Shown here in pieces: positions 45,701 through 57,711 of a stretch of DNA of 64,000 nt. The notes under the pieces were generated by a model, which did not search any database, was not told the DNA's origin, and saw only the letters and a program-made list of their open reading frames with translations. Position numbers and translations under genes: made by a program. Numbering within the stretch: position 1 is the stretch's first letter; the number at the start of each line of letters is the position of its first letter. This stretch comes from Deroplatys truncata (lineage: Eukaryota; Arthropoda; Insecta; Mantodea; Mantidae), in the NCBI GenBank assembly GCA_030765065.1, contig CM060984.1, forward strand, positions 84,469,988 to 84,533,987, read 5' to 3'.

Positions 45701-47419
45701 ACATTTGCTTTGTTAGTGAGTAGCCAAATGTCCAAAGCAAGCTCAAATTTTCACAATTGAAGAAACACGCATACAAGAAACAAAAATGTCGCGATTTACT
45801 CTCTATTCACGTTTATAAGCGCAATAGTATGAGCATGATTTTTTAACACGAGATGTACTCCAACTCGGTACATACAATGGGTCAAGCACACAACACCAGT
45901 TTCCTCCAGCTGACGGCAGGTGTCGTTGACCAGAGCTTTGTTTCAATGCAGACTGCGTTGTATCGCAGTATGGCGCGAATTCAAATCATAATATTTAATA
46001 AACCTCGATTTTTAATGGCATTAGAACGATTGTGTACCACAAAATTATAATGAACGCCAATTTTGCCCCAGTTTGGAGAAAACTATAGGGTATGTAAATA
46101 CATCTCTCATCCTTTGACGCTACGCCCCTGATTTGAAGGAATCATGTGCACAGTGTTAATAAGTTCTCAGTTTGAAAAGCTCAACAAATGAGATGAACTG
46201 AGCTAACCTGTAGCTACCCTTTCAGAATATCTTTGCCTAAAAGGGATTAATGTAACTAGTGTTATTATTCATATATAAAAATAATCATTATTTTTCAAAA
46301 AAATTTAACTGCGTAACATCCCAAGCGACATATCGCATTTAAAAATTACTTCGTAAATTCTTGAATTTCGATTGCGTATGCTTTATACAAGAAACGCAGT
46401 CACAGAGCTTTAAAAGCTTTACATAAATTTTGGGATTTCCTATTCCTTGAAAGTCTCAATGCAAAATATACATTATGCTTTACCTTCATGTGGTTCCTAA
46501 GACAAAATATTATTCCATCTCTGGATTTCCAGAGATATTAAAACTTAAATTACATACCGTTAATAGGAATTTACCTAATTTAATAAAAAGGCTAAAAAAA
46601 CTATAGTATTTTTCTTGAGTTAATGTATAAACGAAGAGAGCTTAAATATATGTCAACAGTAACCGTGACTATGTTACACATTTTCAGGAGATGAGTATGA
46701 ACTATTTTCATAAGGAATCCCTAACGTAAAATGTTAAGTTACTTAGTGGGTTTTATACCAATGCTTCCTACAATACATAATTATTGCTTACGACAGTTAG
46801 AAGCACTCCAGATACATTCGGCAGTCCAAAGGTGGCAATTGTCAGCTTTTATTCAGGATAGTGAAAGAAATATAGATTATGCCGATATTTGAATACTATA
46901 ATGTTAATTCAAAGCTTATGAGTCAATAATTAAAACTTTATAATGAATAATAAAATATAAAAATCGTTTGGTGACATAAACACAAATACGTATTTGTAAA
47001 TTAATAACATTTACGATCATACCTGGTGATTTCTTGTACATCAGGAAAGGATGAAGTCTTTTTATTCGTGTTTTCATATTCAGATTTTCCGTGCAGAAAC
47101 TAGGAATCACTTTTTTCCAGGAATTGACTACAACATACCTGCAAAATAAAGAAAACGGCAGATTAATATACAACAGAATTTAAGAAGGAAATGTAGCTGT
47201 AATTTTAACAAAAAGTATAATGATTTATGAATTTAGCCAAATACAAGGTGGAATATTTACACGTGTTCTGCTTAATGTAAAAATCACGTTTACTTATTGA
47301 AATATGCATACAATTTCCTCTGTATCCACAGAACTGAAATATTGTTTGGATTATTTTATTTTAGCAATTTTAAATAGTTTAATTCAAATGTTAACTACAG
47401 AGTATTGTTGCTTTAAAAA
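45701..47419. other. No gene recognised
   Basis: AT-rich sequence. Frames at 45853 (plus) and 46916 (minus) are short and without domains. The 5' end of the hAT element may extend into the first part, but no inverted terminal repeat was found. Confidence 0.4.
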
Positions 47420-47645
47420 AATCAAAGCTGTTACACTCACATGACTTTCTCTGTCCATGCTTCAACAAACTATTATTAAAAAGTTTATTCTATCTACTTC
47501 ATGTTAATCGAGATAAACATTGCTAGAAATTGCTTTATTACATATTTCGTTATAGGTACAATGGAAACAGGCAATAAAGTAGGCGTAAGCAATATTTAAT
47601 CTTTTAAAGCTGGTCCCTATGTTCATCTTGTTAAAACACAGAATT
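47420..47645 (+). mobile_element. AB repeat, forward A module without B
   Basis: GCTGTTACACTCACATGACTTTC opens it. CTACTTCATGTTAATCGAG and TTACATATTTCGTTATAGG follow. No B module comes after it; instead a reversed A module starts near 47690. Confidence 0.75.
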
Positions 47646-47689
47646 TATGCCTAATAAATTTTATGCCATTGACCACTTGTTTTGAATTT

Positions 47690-47995
47690 TCCTATTTAAC
47701 ATTTTTTAAATGATAAGTCACCATCCATTTCCTTCTCACGATGTAATGCAAGGAAAATGGAATTTCAAATTCAGGATAAAGCCACCAGGTTTTTAAGGAT
47801 TTGACTGTCGCTTCAGTCTCCTGTATACCTCTTGTAGCACAACAAAATGGGTAGTACAATTATTGCTGCAACCGTTTATCTCCATTAACATTAAGTAGAC
47901 AGAAAAATAAGTTTTTTTAAGAATAGTTTATAAAAGGGAGATATAAACAAGAGTTGTTAGACAGTCATGTAAAGACAACTTTGGTGAGGTACATT
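47690..47995 (-). mobile_element. AB repeat, reversed A module of an old copy
   Basis: TTTGACTGTCGCTTCAGTC, TTATCTCCATTAACATTAAG and the end GACAGTCATGTAAAGACAAC match reversed A modules. With the forward A at 47420 it makes an inverted pair. A complete young copy follows immediately. Confidence 0.65.
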
Positions 47996-48000
47996 AATTA

Positions 48001-48840
48001 CTTTCTCCACTACGTAGAGTAAGTAGGGGAAGTTTGTATTCCACCCAAAAATTCGATACCAAGATTTCACCGGAAATACATGTTTTGAGACCCCCTGAAT
48101 CCAAAAAAAGCATTTTTAGAAACATGTCCGTGTGTGTATCTGTGTGTCTGTGAACAGCATAACTCAGAAACAAACAGTCGGATAAACACCAAACTTGGTA
48201 TTTAGGTTCAGTATCTTCCACAGATGCGACACGAAGGCTTTCAAGAAAATCCCCCCGCCCCAGATTACCCTTTACATGGAACATTTTTCGAAAATTTTAA
48301 TTTTCTCAGAAATTGCTCTAACCATTTTGATTAAAATATCATATATTTAAGATACTTTCATGACAAATAAAATGCATATCTAGAATTTTCTGGAAATGTC
48401 TCCAAAAGTATTCTTCATTGTGAACGACTTTTCATAACTGGTAAACCATAAGAGATAGACAAAATTTTACTACACAAAAAATGTAGATCGCGTTAATATA
48501 CACAACTTATGTCATATACATTTTTTGTTGAGTGAACCATTTTCGAGATATTGGTTGTTATTCCCCTTAATTTTCCAATGCTTATACTTTTCTCAAATTC
48601 GTTGTTCAGTTTTTTGTCATGGACATGCAAAGAGAATGGAATGCGCCACATAGCAACCAACGCTTAAAAGATTTGACTATCGCTAAAAGCCTACCATATT
48701 CCCCTTGCATCTACAAGAAAATTACCAATAAGATTGACATCTCGATATCTCGATTAACATGAAACATATGGAGAATAAGTCTTTGTAAAAATATTTGTAC
48801 AAGAGTAGAGAAAGTCATGTGAGTGTAACACATCAGATTT
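48001..48840 (-). mobile_element. AB repeat, young A1B1 copy, reverse orientation
   Basis: Complete from CTTTCTCCACTACGTAGAG to GTAACACATCAGA, alpha1-beta1 type. The microsatellite is short (48130-48152). The 3' hairpin is changed to a TACTCTACGTAGTG form. A 96-codon frame crosses the B module. Confidence 0.92.
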
Positions 48841-48842
48841 TT

Positions 48843-49611
48843 TTTAAAGTCCTGCTCTGAGTACAAGCCCTCCCCTGATTTTAGATCCTGTAGAATTTTC
48901 GAAACTGAACTATGTAAGTAATATTTTCTACTGGTCCTTATAGCTCACAAATCATGAAAGTGATTGCTCATGAAGCCCTTTCTTCCAAGTATTCTCGACC
49001 TTAAGAACACAAGAATAATATCGACTATTACTCTCGCTGAACAAGGAAACGGATGATGCTGAAAGGAGTACGCCAATCCAGGACAATAGTAGAAACCGAC
49101 CACTTAGTTATAAAGTCAGTATAGTGACACTGTCCCAAAAGACATGTGTGTCATGCGCTGTCCTTAACCCTTTGCAGCTGTCTATAGCACCATTTCGTCT
49201 TTGGCAGTAATCTTGTGCACCTTTCCAAGGTAGCAGCACGTGTGCCCCCTGTTTGCAAAAAAATGTTTCACCGGGCTTCAAGGTGCACATATGGCGAATT
49301 TTTATCGCAGCTGCTACTGCCGATGCTTCATATCTTGAAAGAAATGAGGGGTGCAAAACACTCCAGTCCAGCACAAACACCTTCAGAATAACCGTGTCAC
49401 AACAAGCCATGTGGAAACAATTGAAAGAAAAGGAGATACCTGACATCTGCTCGGCGGATTTAAAATGACTGCGCACGATTATTAATGAGCATGGTGTCTG
49501 ACTTTACAGTCAGCACATTGATTAGGCTGGTAAATAAAAAGTTATTAAAATTCTGAAGCACGATAAATCTATTGATATTCTAGTTACGATGAACATGCAT
49601 TTCCATTTCAT
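48843..49611. other. No gene called; one 122-codon frame
   Basis: A minus-strand frame (49108-49476, starting MRSHFKSAEQMSG) is longer than most chance frames here and cysteine-containing. I recognise no domain and an overlapping 71-codon frame runs on the other strand. It may be a transposon fragment or chance. Confidence 0.4.
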
Positions 49612-50670
49612 TTTTACTTTCTCTCCCACTTACATAGTACATAGAGAAGATATTGCAATCCACTCAAAAATTCGATAGAGATTTCAGCGGAAATACATGC
49701 TTTGAGGCATCTGAATACAAAAAAACACACATTTTTAAAAAAAATCTGATACATTACACTCACATGACATTCTCTACTCTTCTACAAACTATTTTTACAA
49801 ACGCTTATTCTCCATATGCTTCATGTTAATCGAGATATCGAGATGTCAATCTTATTGCTTATTTTCTTGTAGATGCAAGGGGAATATGGTAGGTTTTAAG
49901 CGATAGTCAAATTTTTAAGCGCTGGTTGCTATGTGGCGCATTGCAATCTCTTTGCATGTCCAGGACATAAAAAAAATGAATAACGAATTTGAGAAAAAGT
50001 ATAATTATTGGAAAATTTAAGGGAATAACAAGCAATATCTCGAAAACGGTTCACTCAACAACAAAAAATGTATATCACAGAAAATGTGTATTTTAACGCG
50101 ATCTACATTTTTTGTGTAGTACAATTTTGTCTATCTCTTATGGTTTACCAGTTATGCAAAAGTCGTTCACAATGAAGAATACTTTTGGAGACATTCCCAG
50201 AAAATTCAAGATATACATTTCATTTCTCCTGAGAATATCTTAAACATATGATATTTTAATCAAAATCGTTAGAGCCATTTTTGAGAAAATTAAAATTTTC
50301 GAAAAATGTTCCATGTAAAGGGTAGTCTGGGATGGGGGATTTTCTTGAAAACCTTCGTGTCGCATCTCTGGAAGATACTGAACCTAAATACCAAGTTTGG
50401 TGTTTATCCGACTGTTCGTTTCTGAGTTATGCTGTTCACAGACAGACAGACACACACACCGACATGTTTCCAAAATGCTTTTTTTGGATTCAGGGGGTCT
50501 CAAAACATGTATTTTCGGTGAAATCTCGGTATCGAATTTTTGGGTGGAATGCAATACTTCCCCTACTTACTATACGTAGTAGAGAAAGTAATAAGTTTTA
50601 GTAAAATAGTTTGTATACCCACTAATAATCGATAGAAGATAGAGAAAGTATTGTGAACTTATCACATCAC
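49612..50670 (-). mobile_element. AB repeat, old reverse copy interrupted by a young forward copy
   Basis: The left part (49612-49738) is a reversed B end: CTTTCTCTCCCACTTACATAG to GAATACAAAAAAACACAC. The right part (50589-50670) is a reversed A end: AATAGTTTGTATACCCACTAA to AACTTATCACATCACG. Most of the host between these parts is missing, so the host was already deleted or the insertion removed it. Confidence 0.65.
49745..50588 (+). mobile_element. AB repeat, young A1B1 copy, alpha1-beta1 type, inside an older copy
   Basis: The A start is TCTGATACATTACACTCAC; the B module begins ATGAATAACGAATTTGAG and ends TACTATACGTAGTAGAGAAAG. This is the reference for the alpha1-beta1 pairing. The 5' flank is an A-run. 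No exact target duplication was found, perhaps because the host is rearranged. Confidence 0.93.
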
Positions 50671-51440
50671 GTTTTTAGGAAAAGATCGTGTATGTATATG
50701 CGTCTGTGAACAACGTAACTCAAAAACGAAAAGTCATAAAGGTACCAAACTTAGTATTTATGTTCAGTACCTTCCAAAGATGTATCACAAAAATTATTAA
50801 GAAAATCTCTCTACTGCAAACTACCCTTTACATGGATTTTTGTCATATTACCATTTCCTTGGCAAAGTTTTTCGAAATGTTTGATTTTATAACAAATGGC
50901 TCTAACGATTTTCTTTAAATTACCATATATTAAAAATATTTACATTACAAATGAAATATTTATCTTGAATCTTGTGGGGAATAGACGTGAAGACCGTTTC
51001 ATTCGGAAGGAGTTTTCTATAATCTCGTATAACAGGTTAACGCTAAGCGATAGACGAAAACGTACTTCTCAAAACATGTAGATCTCTTTAAAACACACAA
51101 TTTATGTCAAATAACTTTGTTGTGGTATCAACCATTTCCGAGAAATCTGTATGAATGGTTCAATACTTACTCATTGTTTTAAAGTCCTATCAACATTCAT
51201 AAGGTTGTTTCTCGCGATTAAATGCAAATAGTATAGCGTATAGCGTCCAGTTCTAAAACATTTTATTACTGCTCTTCCCTTTGTATCTATAACGAAGTGT
51301 GTGACACAGTTATTTCCGGAAAGGTTTATCTCGATTAAAATGAAGTAGATAGAAAAATAAGATTTCGTAAGAATAATGTTTATACCCACTAATAAGTGAT
51401 TGAGGATAGAGGAAGTCATGTGAATGTAACACATCCTATT
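50671..51440 (-). mobile_element. AB repeat, old copy of the CCCACTAATAAGTGATTG subfamily, reverse orientation
   Basis: Begins in the microsatellite zone of B (GTGTATGTATATGCGTCTG), runs through AACAACGTAACTCAAAAACG and GTAGATCTCTTTAAAACAC, and ends with a full reversed A module and CATGTGAATGTAACACATCC. It resembles the copy at 28353 closely enough to define a subfamily. Confidence 0.8.
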
Positions 51441-51499
51441 TTATATAGTGCAGTCACCATTTTAATTCAAATATATTTTGTTAGTACTGAAACTCACTA

Positions 51500-51690
51500 A
51501 ATAGTAACCCATTTTTTAAACACTCACTATCGTTTCCGCCTCCTGTATCCCTTGTACCTACAACGAAAATGAAACCATTTCTGCAAACCTTTGTCTCAAT
51601 TTAGATGAAGTATAAAGAAGAAAAAGCCTTTGTAAGAATAATTTATAGAAGATAGAGTAGAGCAAGTCACGAGAAAAAGAAGACACCATA
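51500..51690 (-). mobile_element. AB repeat, reversed A module fragment
   Basis: CCCTTGTACCTACAACGAAAATG, ACCATTTCTGCAAACC and ATAGAGTAGAGCAAGTCACG match a reversed A module of an old subfamily. No B module is attached. Confidence 0.65.
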
Positions 51691-52654
51691 TGTTTTCTTC
51701 TTCTTTTTTTAATTTTCCTTCATAGCATTTATAATACACGATTCCAGAAAATGCTCTTTGGTATTTTTACGACTTGGAATATTTTCAGGATTTTGGTGCT
51801 CCCTGGATATCTAGAATTTCAAACATTTTTAAAATATCCACTGTTATATATTTATGTTTGCCTCAGTTTCAGTAAGGCCATGTAAACTTATTTCCTAACA
51901 ATGCTTATGGCTAACAAACATCTAAAATCCTGTACATACAATAATATTAATTTACACTACAATTATTCTGGCATCCACAGCATGTTATGATATAAAATAC
52001 CACATGGATACAATAATACAAACATATACAATGACTGTTACATACATTTTTACAAATTATTACATACACATATTGCTTCAAGGCGGGCTGTTATTGAATT
52101 TATATATTATATAATTAGACTGAAATCATTTTAGTGTTAAAAATGGTGCCTCAAAGTGTAGTTAAAGTTTTAAGTTAACGGCCTTATTTTGCCAGGGATT
52201 AAGTTGGAATTTATTTAGCTTAAGTGATGCAACAAATGATTTTAAAATTACCAATAAATTCACGAGGCAATTTTTTCAGCGAGCTTCATAAACATTTATT
52301 AAGTGTATCCTATAACTAACATGCAATACATTATACAGGTGTTTCATAACCAAAACACACCAACGAAACTAAAGTTAACTTTTTAAAAATGTTCGGACAC
52401 ATCAAACATAGTGTTTGAGAGGATTACAGGAAAAAAATTAGCATTATTCTGCAGGATGTGACGTTATATGTTAATCTATTCGTTTTTACTTATTTTTACT
52501 TTTATTTGGCTAGTTATTCATTTTCTTTAGTTACATGCAAATTTCATTTGTTTATTTTAGAAGCTTTGTTTGCTAGGGTAATACTTTAGTCCTTGACTTT
52601 GTATCACATTGTGTGTGCATAAACATGTTTTATTCCTGCTGTCTTAAACGAAAT
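51691..52654. other. No gene recognised; possible left end of a mariner relic near 52338
   Basis: At about 52338 ACAGGTGTTTCATAACC resembles a Tc1/mariner-type end preceded by TA. No matching right end was found. The remainder is AT-rich and featureless. Confidence 0.35.
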
Positions 52655-52765
52655 TTTTTAACAGAAGCTGAAAGGATATGTAGGCTTTTCAATGAAACCC
52701 GTAAAAATCGACAGCCTATTTCAAAGGCAACCGTGAGTAGAGCCAAAAAATCCCAAAGAATATGA
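52655..52765 (+). pseudogene. Short mariner-type transposase N-terminal remnant
   Basis: The plus strand reads FLTEAERICRLFNETRKNRQ and then PISKATVSRAKKSQR before a stop. The pattern LFNE....R.PIS.ATVSR resembles the N-terminal helix-turn-helix of insect mariner-like transposases. Nothing of the catalytic domain follows. This is a short match and only suggestive. Confidence 0.4.
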
Positions 52766-53119
52766 GCATGTCAGACTTGGAAGTCCTCTAAATGATAGAT
52801 TTACTGGAAGAATGCGTTACTTATGAAAAATCTTGTACACATACGTATTACAGTCGAACAGAGTAATATAATACTCTTAAATATCACTCAGTTTAAAATT
52901 TGAGGAGATACAAATAAAAATCGAACAGCTATCAAAGGCAGAGTGTTAATGCCAACAGAAAAATGCGATCATGCCTAACCACATAAATAACAGAAGTTAG
53001 GAATCTGATATGATACAGTCACGTAACTTCTTTTACCCATTACGAATTCGCGCCCATATCTTAGGTATACTACAGCATTTGTCAAAAAGGTTTTACACAC
53101 ATTACTTTATTCACGATTA
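52766..53119. other. No gene recognised; a stray AB 5' terminus near 53006
   Basis: AATCTGATATGATACAGTCACG near 53004 looks like an AB 5' end, but the similarity fades after about 60 bases. Otherwise nothing is recognised. Confidence 0.35.
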
Positions 53120-53665
53120 CCGAGCGAGGTGGCGCCGCGTTAATGTGTGCGACTCGCATTCGGGAGGTGCCGGGGTCGATTTCCGGCGACCGCGCACTCT
53201 GACCCATGGGTTTTTCGTGGTTACCCCGGGTCGCCAGGCGAATGCTGGGGCTTTCTACCACAGCTTTCCTGTACCTATCATTTCTTTCACTGTCATCTGT
53301 TTCAGGGTTGTAACAAGCGACGGTCTTCGACGGAATGCCGCTGTGCTATGAATCTGGGCTTTGCAGAGGTTTCTTCCGTAGCGTTGGTCGGGAATGCCCA
53401 GCCAGGACCCGCCTCTGAAGTGGGGCCCAACATGGGGAGATCACCGAGGATTAGAAGCTTGTGAGTGGGGTTGGGCGGCGCCGATTGCGTTCTATCTGGA
53501 AACGTTAGGGACCCCGACTGTGCTTGCGGCCTCCGTCCGATCGATTCGGGTCTCTCTCCACATCCCTCCCGCCCAGGGGTCACGTTAAAAGCGAAAAGAG
53601 CCGTTGTGGCCTACTTACGGTGCCCCAATTTCGGGAACCCCTACCGTAATTTGTACACTTTCGTA
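53120..53665 (+). mobile_element. SINE C, full-length copy with tRNA-like head, GC-rich
   Basis: The head CCGAGCGAGGTGGCGCCGCG (box A region) and GGTCGATTTCC (box B, about 53174-53184) begin the element. A GGTTTTTCGTGGTTACCCC-type block and GCCAGGCGAATGCTGGGGC follow, a layout well known from arthropod SINEs. A long GC-rich 3' part reaches about 53665, with the CCTCCCGCCCAGGGGTCAC block shared with 16772. Open frames on both strands are due to the GC content. Confidence 0.72.
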
Positions 53666-53839
53666 TAGAAATAATTTAAATTGAAAAATAAACACTTAGC
53701 GACCATGGAGATACAACGTTCAAATGTTTATTGGAACACGGCGAATAAATTCGGAAGAAATTGTTCCCTTGTGAAGGAGGAGAAAAAGCAATAATTGTAA
53801 ACTTTAAGCATCTTCCGTGAAATGAGGTAGTTCTATTTA

Positions 53840-54946
53840 GAAAAATATATAATCATACATCAGGAATGTTTCGAAAACAGCTAACGCAACACAAAAGTAT
53901 TTGATGCAAATTGTACAATACTTTAATGAGCTCTAATTTTATTCTACAACAAGTTTTTTCTTTGTATGTTATGGTTGTACAAAATAATACAACATTCAAT
54001 TAAAATGAAGGCGACTTCACTGGCTATTCACAGAAAATTCAAGATCTATACATTTTATTTCTTGCGTCAATATGCGAAAGATGTTATATTTTAACTGAAC
54101 TCATAAGAACCGTTTTTGATAAAATAAAAAATCTGATGTATTACACTCTCATGACTTTCTTTACTCTTTTACAATCTAGTTTTACAAACTCTTATTCTCC
54201 ATCTATTTCACATTAATCGAGATAAACATTTGCAGAAACGATCTTTTGACATGCAAAGAGAATTACATTTTACACATAGCGACCAGTTCTAAAAATATTT
54301 GACTTTCGCTTAAGGCGTACTATGTTCCCTTTGTTTTGTATTTGCAAGGGCAATATAGAAATACAGTAGCCTTTAAGCATCGACATATCTCTTAATAGCT
54401 GGTTGCTAGGTGCAGCACCATTATCTTTGCCACAGATTAATGCTCTTTGCATATCCAAGACAAAAAAATGAATAACGAATTCCCATTTGAGAAAATAAGT
54501 ATTGAAAAATTTAAGCGAATAACAAGTAATATCTCGAAAATGGTTCACTCAACAAAAACAATGTATATGACATAAATTGTGTATTTTAACGCGATCTACA
54601 TTTTTTGTGTAGTAAAATTTTGTCTATCTCTTATGGTTTACCAGTTATGCAAAAGTCGTTCACAATAAAGAATACTTTTGGAGACATTCCCAGAAAATTC
54701 AAGATATACATTTTATTTGTCATAAAAATATCTTAAACATATGATATTTTAATCAAAATCGTTAGAGCCATTTTTGAGAAAATTAAAATTTTCGAAAAAT
54801 CTTCCATGTAAAGGGTACTCTGGGGTGGGGGGATTTTCTTGAAAACCTTCGTGTCGCATCCTTGGAAGATACTAAACCTAAATACCAAGTTTGGTGTTTA
54901 TCCGACTGTTCGTTTCTGAGTTATGCTGTTCACAGACAGACAGACA

Positions 54947-54991
<45 letters not shown>

Positions 54992-55190
54992 AGACAGACA
55001 TGTTTCCAAAAATGCTTTTTTTGGATTCATGGGGGTCTCAAAACATGTATTTCCGGTGAAATCTCGGTATCTACTACTATACGTAGTAGAGAAAGTAAAA
55101 TAATGAACATCTACTCACGCGAAGTGTTTCGTGAAAATCTTCGCGTCGCAACCTCAAAACATATTTTCCGGTGAAATATCGATACCGGAT
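53840..55190 (+). mobile_element. AB repeat, old forward copy interrupted by a young one
   Basis: Host sequence is at 53840-54127 (GAGCTCTAATTTTATTCTAC, ACAGAAAATTCAAGATC, GAACCGTTTTTGATAAAATAA) and continues at 55104 (TGAACATCTACTCACG, GAAAATCTTCGCGTCGCAACC, TTTTCCGGTGAAATATCG). TAAAATAA is present on both sides of the young insert (54120-54127 and 55096-55103). The host is of the old subfamily seen at 12640. Confidence 0.75.
54128..55095 (+). mobile_element. AB repeat, young A1B1 copy with an 8-bp target duplication and a partly inverted A module
   Basis: TAAAATAA flanks the element on both sides, the best target duplication for this family. The B part is beta2 (CCCATT present) and the second half of A is alpha2. 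The middle of A (about 54244-54350) instead contains a reversed alpha-type piece (CATGCAAAGAGAATTAC ... ACATAGCGACCAG). The CA microsatellite is long (about 54949-54985). The last part of B is shortened just before the terminal hairpin. Confidence 0.9.
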
Positions 55191-56499
55191 TTGTAATGCA
55201 ACAATACACAAAGAATTCAGCTGCCTCACTACTCAGAGCTATGATAGTTCAATAACATCAAGGGGTCATTTTATTTTAAGCTTTGTATTTGATTCTGTAA
55301 ACTCGTGCATTAATTGCTTATATGAAACACAAGAGGCAGCTTGGTGTTGTACGATTTAATTAATTTCCTTTACCTGTCCCCGTGCTTTATGAAATTGAAT
55401 GTTGAAGATTCTTATTGTGAATTCTCCCCTTCACCCGGGTATTTTTAATAACGGATGAAAAAATCCTGTGATATTCATGCAAAAGAATGTGAAGCACTGG
55501 CAGAACGGCTGACTTCCTTAACCTCGCCGGCAGTCTTCCAGGTTCTGGAAATGCTACACAGCCTATAAGTAGCCTTTTGTGGTGAACAATCATCGGTCGA
55601 AATGGTCGAGTATGATTTTTTATAGATAATCACAGTATAGAATCACTTTAAACCTCTTTACCTTCTCTTTGGTCCCACAGTTATTCAATAACATAGACAC
55701 TACATAGTTTTCACATATCTGCATAGATCCTTCACACATACAACAAAATAGAAGTGAAGCTGGTGAATATGAAGATCCCCACTCTCAAGTTATCAAGTTA
55801 ACCGCTTTGGAAAATACACATCGTCTGTGACCAACGAGAAAAATAGTTAAATTGATTAACTTTTCTTTGCCTCAATATATTAGTATTAAAAGTCACAAGA
55901 TTATATTCAACTGAAAGAAACGTTAAATCCTAAAATATAATGTTTACACTTAATATTTATGATATTTCAAAGTTATAAGTGCCGAATAACACGTATTCCA
56001 TTGTTTCTCTTAGTTGTTCTTTAGAAATAAAGCGCAGAACATTTGGGGCGTTTGCTTCAGGTTTCCACTAATTGTGTAATGAAATCGTTAGGTAACCGCA
56101 GGGTGAGCTCGTCCCATGTGACGTGTGCCAGGTAAGAGTTAGTAAGCAGCTGGTAAATCACAAGGTGGGTCAGTAGGTACGTAGAATTGGGTCAGCATGG
56201 GCGGGTGGGTGGCTGGATGCTTCTGTTTGAAAAACCACCAAAATAGCACTGCTTCACGTAATAATGGCTTTCTGTTTGTTATTACAATGGATGACTCATA
56301 ATGCCCGAGCAGCTGGCTATCCTTTCCAGAATGTGGCGTATACGGGTCTGGTTTTTAATTTCAGAGATTTGTACCTTTTACTGAGCACTGCATAGTCTCT
56401 ACAGCTGTGTCTAAGTTGTTCGTCTAGGGGAGAGCCTTGCAAAGGTTGCTAGTAATAATATATGGCACTAATATTACAGAATTATGACACCAATAACAC
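55191..56499. other. No gene recognised; unique sequence
   Basis: Frames at 55171 (plus) and 55387 (minus) have no domains. No repeat family was recognised. Confidence 0.4.
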
Positions 56500-57236
56500 A
56501 AAAATCTGACGTAAACATTCACACGACTTTCTCCACCAATGACAAATTCGCATATATGCAACTATACCATTCGTATGTGTGATTCTTCCACCCTCGCTAT
56601 GTTACTCAGATATGTTTTTATCGTAATTAATTTAAATTGAGCATGCGGAAACAGCATTCAAATCTTTATTCGTGGTAACAAGCTCTTAAGATGGAAAGAA
56701 AAATGTGTGTTACATCCATATGACTTCCTCTACCCACTATAGCTTCTACAAACTATTCTTACGAAAGCTTATTTTTCTATCTCCTACATGTTAATCAAAA
56801 TAGTTTAATTCCATATTTCGTTGTAGGCACAGGGTATACAGGAAACCGATAGATAGTCACATGTTTAAAAGCGTATCGCCATATGCTGGTCCTCAAATTC
56901 TTTCTGTGACGCTGTAAGACAAATCTGAATAGAGAGTACTAAAAACATAACGTGAAATAGGAGTTGAAGCTTTCCTGATGACGAATATGCTCTAGACGTT
57001 CTCGGGCTTCAAGCCAGGAGAAGTGATGTGGAGACATCGACATTTCGGGAGCGTACATCTCTCCCATCTTCAGGATGCTGAATGAATGGATCGGTATTTT
57101 GGGCCCGTTTATATACTCCGATCTCAGCGTGAGGAGATTTTCTTGAAAATCTTCGTGTTGCATTTTTTGGAGGATACCAAAGTAAATACCAAGTTTGGTA
57201 TTTATAGGACCTTTCGTTTTTGGGTTATGCTGTTCA

Positions 57237-57282
<46 letters not shown>

Positions 57283-57342
57283 TTTCCTTGTTATAAAAAA
57301 TTCAACTAAATAAAGGGAACTTCATTAGACATTCACAGAAAG

Positions 57343-57377
<35 letters not shown>

Positions 57378-57529
57378 CTCATATCAATATATTAAGCATA
57401 TGACACTTTAATCCTTTTTATCAGAAAATAAAAAGCAACGAAACACTTTCCATGTAAAGGTTAGTTTGGGGTAGGAGGATGTTCCTGAAAATCTTCGTGT
57501 CGTATCGCATCCGTGTTCAAATGTTTGCT
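56500..57529 (+). mobile_element. Series of old forward AB fragments (A, A, partial B, partial B)
   Basis: A of the CTCCACCAATGACAAATTCGC subfamily (56510-56700) is followed by A of the CTACCCACTATAGC subfamily (56702-56930). After an insert, a B piece with a 46-bp CA microsatellite follows (about 57119-57280), then a second B piece with an AT run (57282-57529). Again two A parts precede two B parts, but truncation makes nesting uncertain. Confidence 0.6.
56935..57118. mobile_element. Unclassified insert between AB fragments
   Basis: About 180 bp of higher GC that does not match AB modules, including CTCGGGCTTCAAGCCAGGAG and CATCTCTCCCATCTTCAGG. The sequence type resembles 3' parts of arthropod retroelements, but I could not confirm any family. 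No second copy is in the window. Confidence 0.35.
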
Positions 57530-57666
57530 TTCTCTACTACGTATAGTAAGTAGGGGAAGTATTGTATTCCACCCAAAAATTCGATACCGAGATTTCACCG
57601 GAAATACATGTTTTGAGACCCCCTGAATCCAAAAAGAAGCATTTTTGGAAACATGTCCATGTGTGT

Positions 57667-57711
<45 letters not shown>

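Noticed and set aside
49108-49476. 122-codon minus-strand frame
   Set aside because: It is longer than usual for this window, but I recognise no domain and a competing frame overlaps it. It is left as a note in the feature list.
53010-53668. Several open frames on both strands at 53.0-53.7 kb
   Set aside because: They overlap in conflicting frames and coincide with the GC-rich SINE C, whose composition avoids stops.
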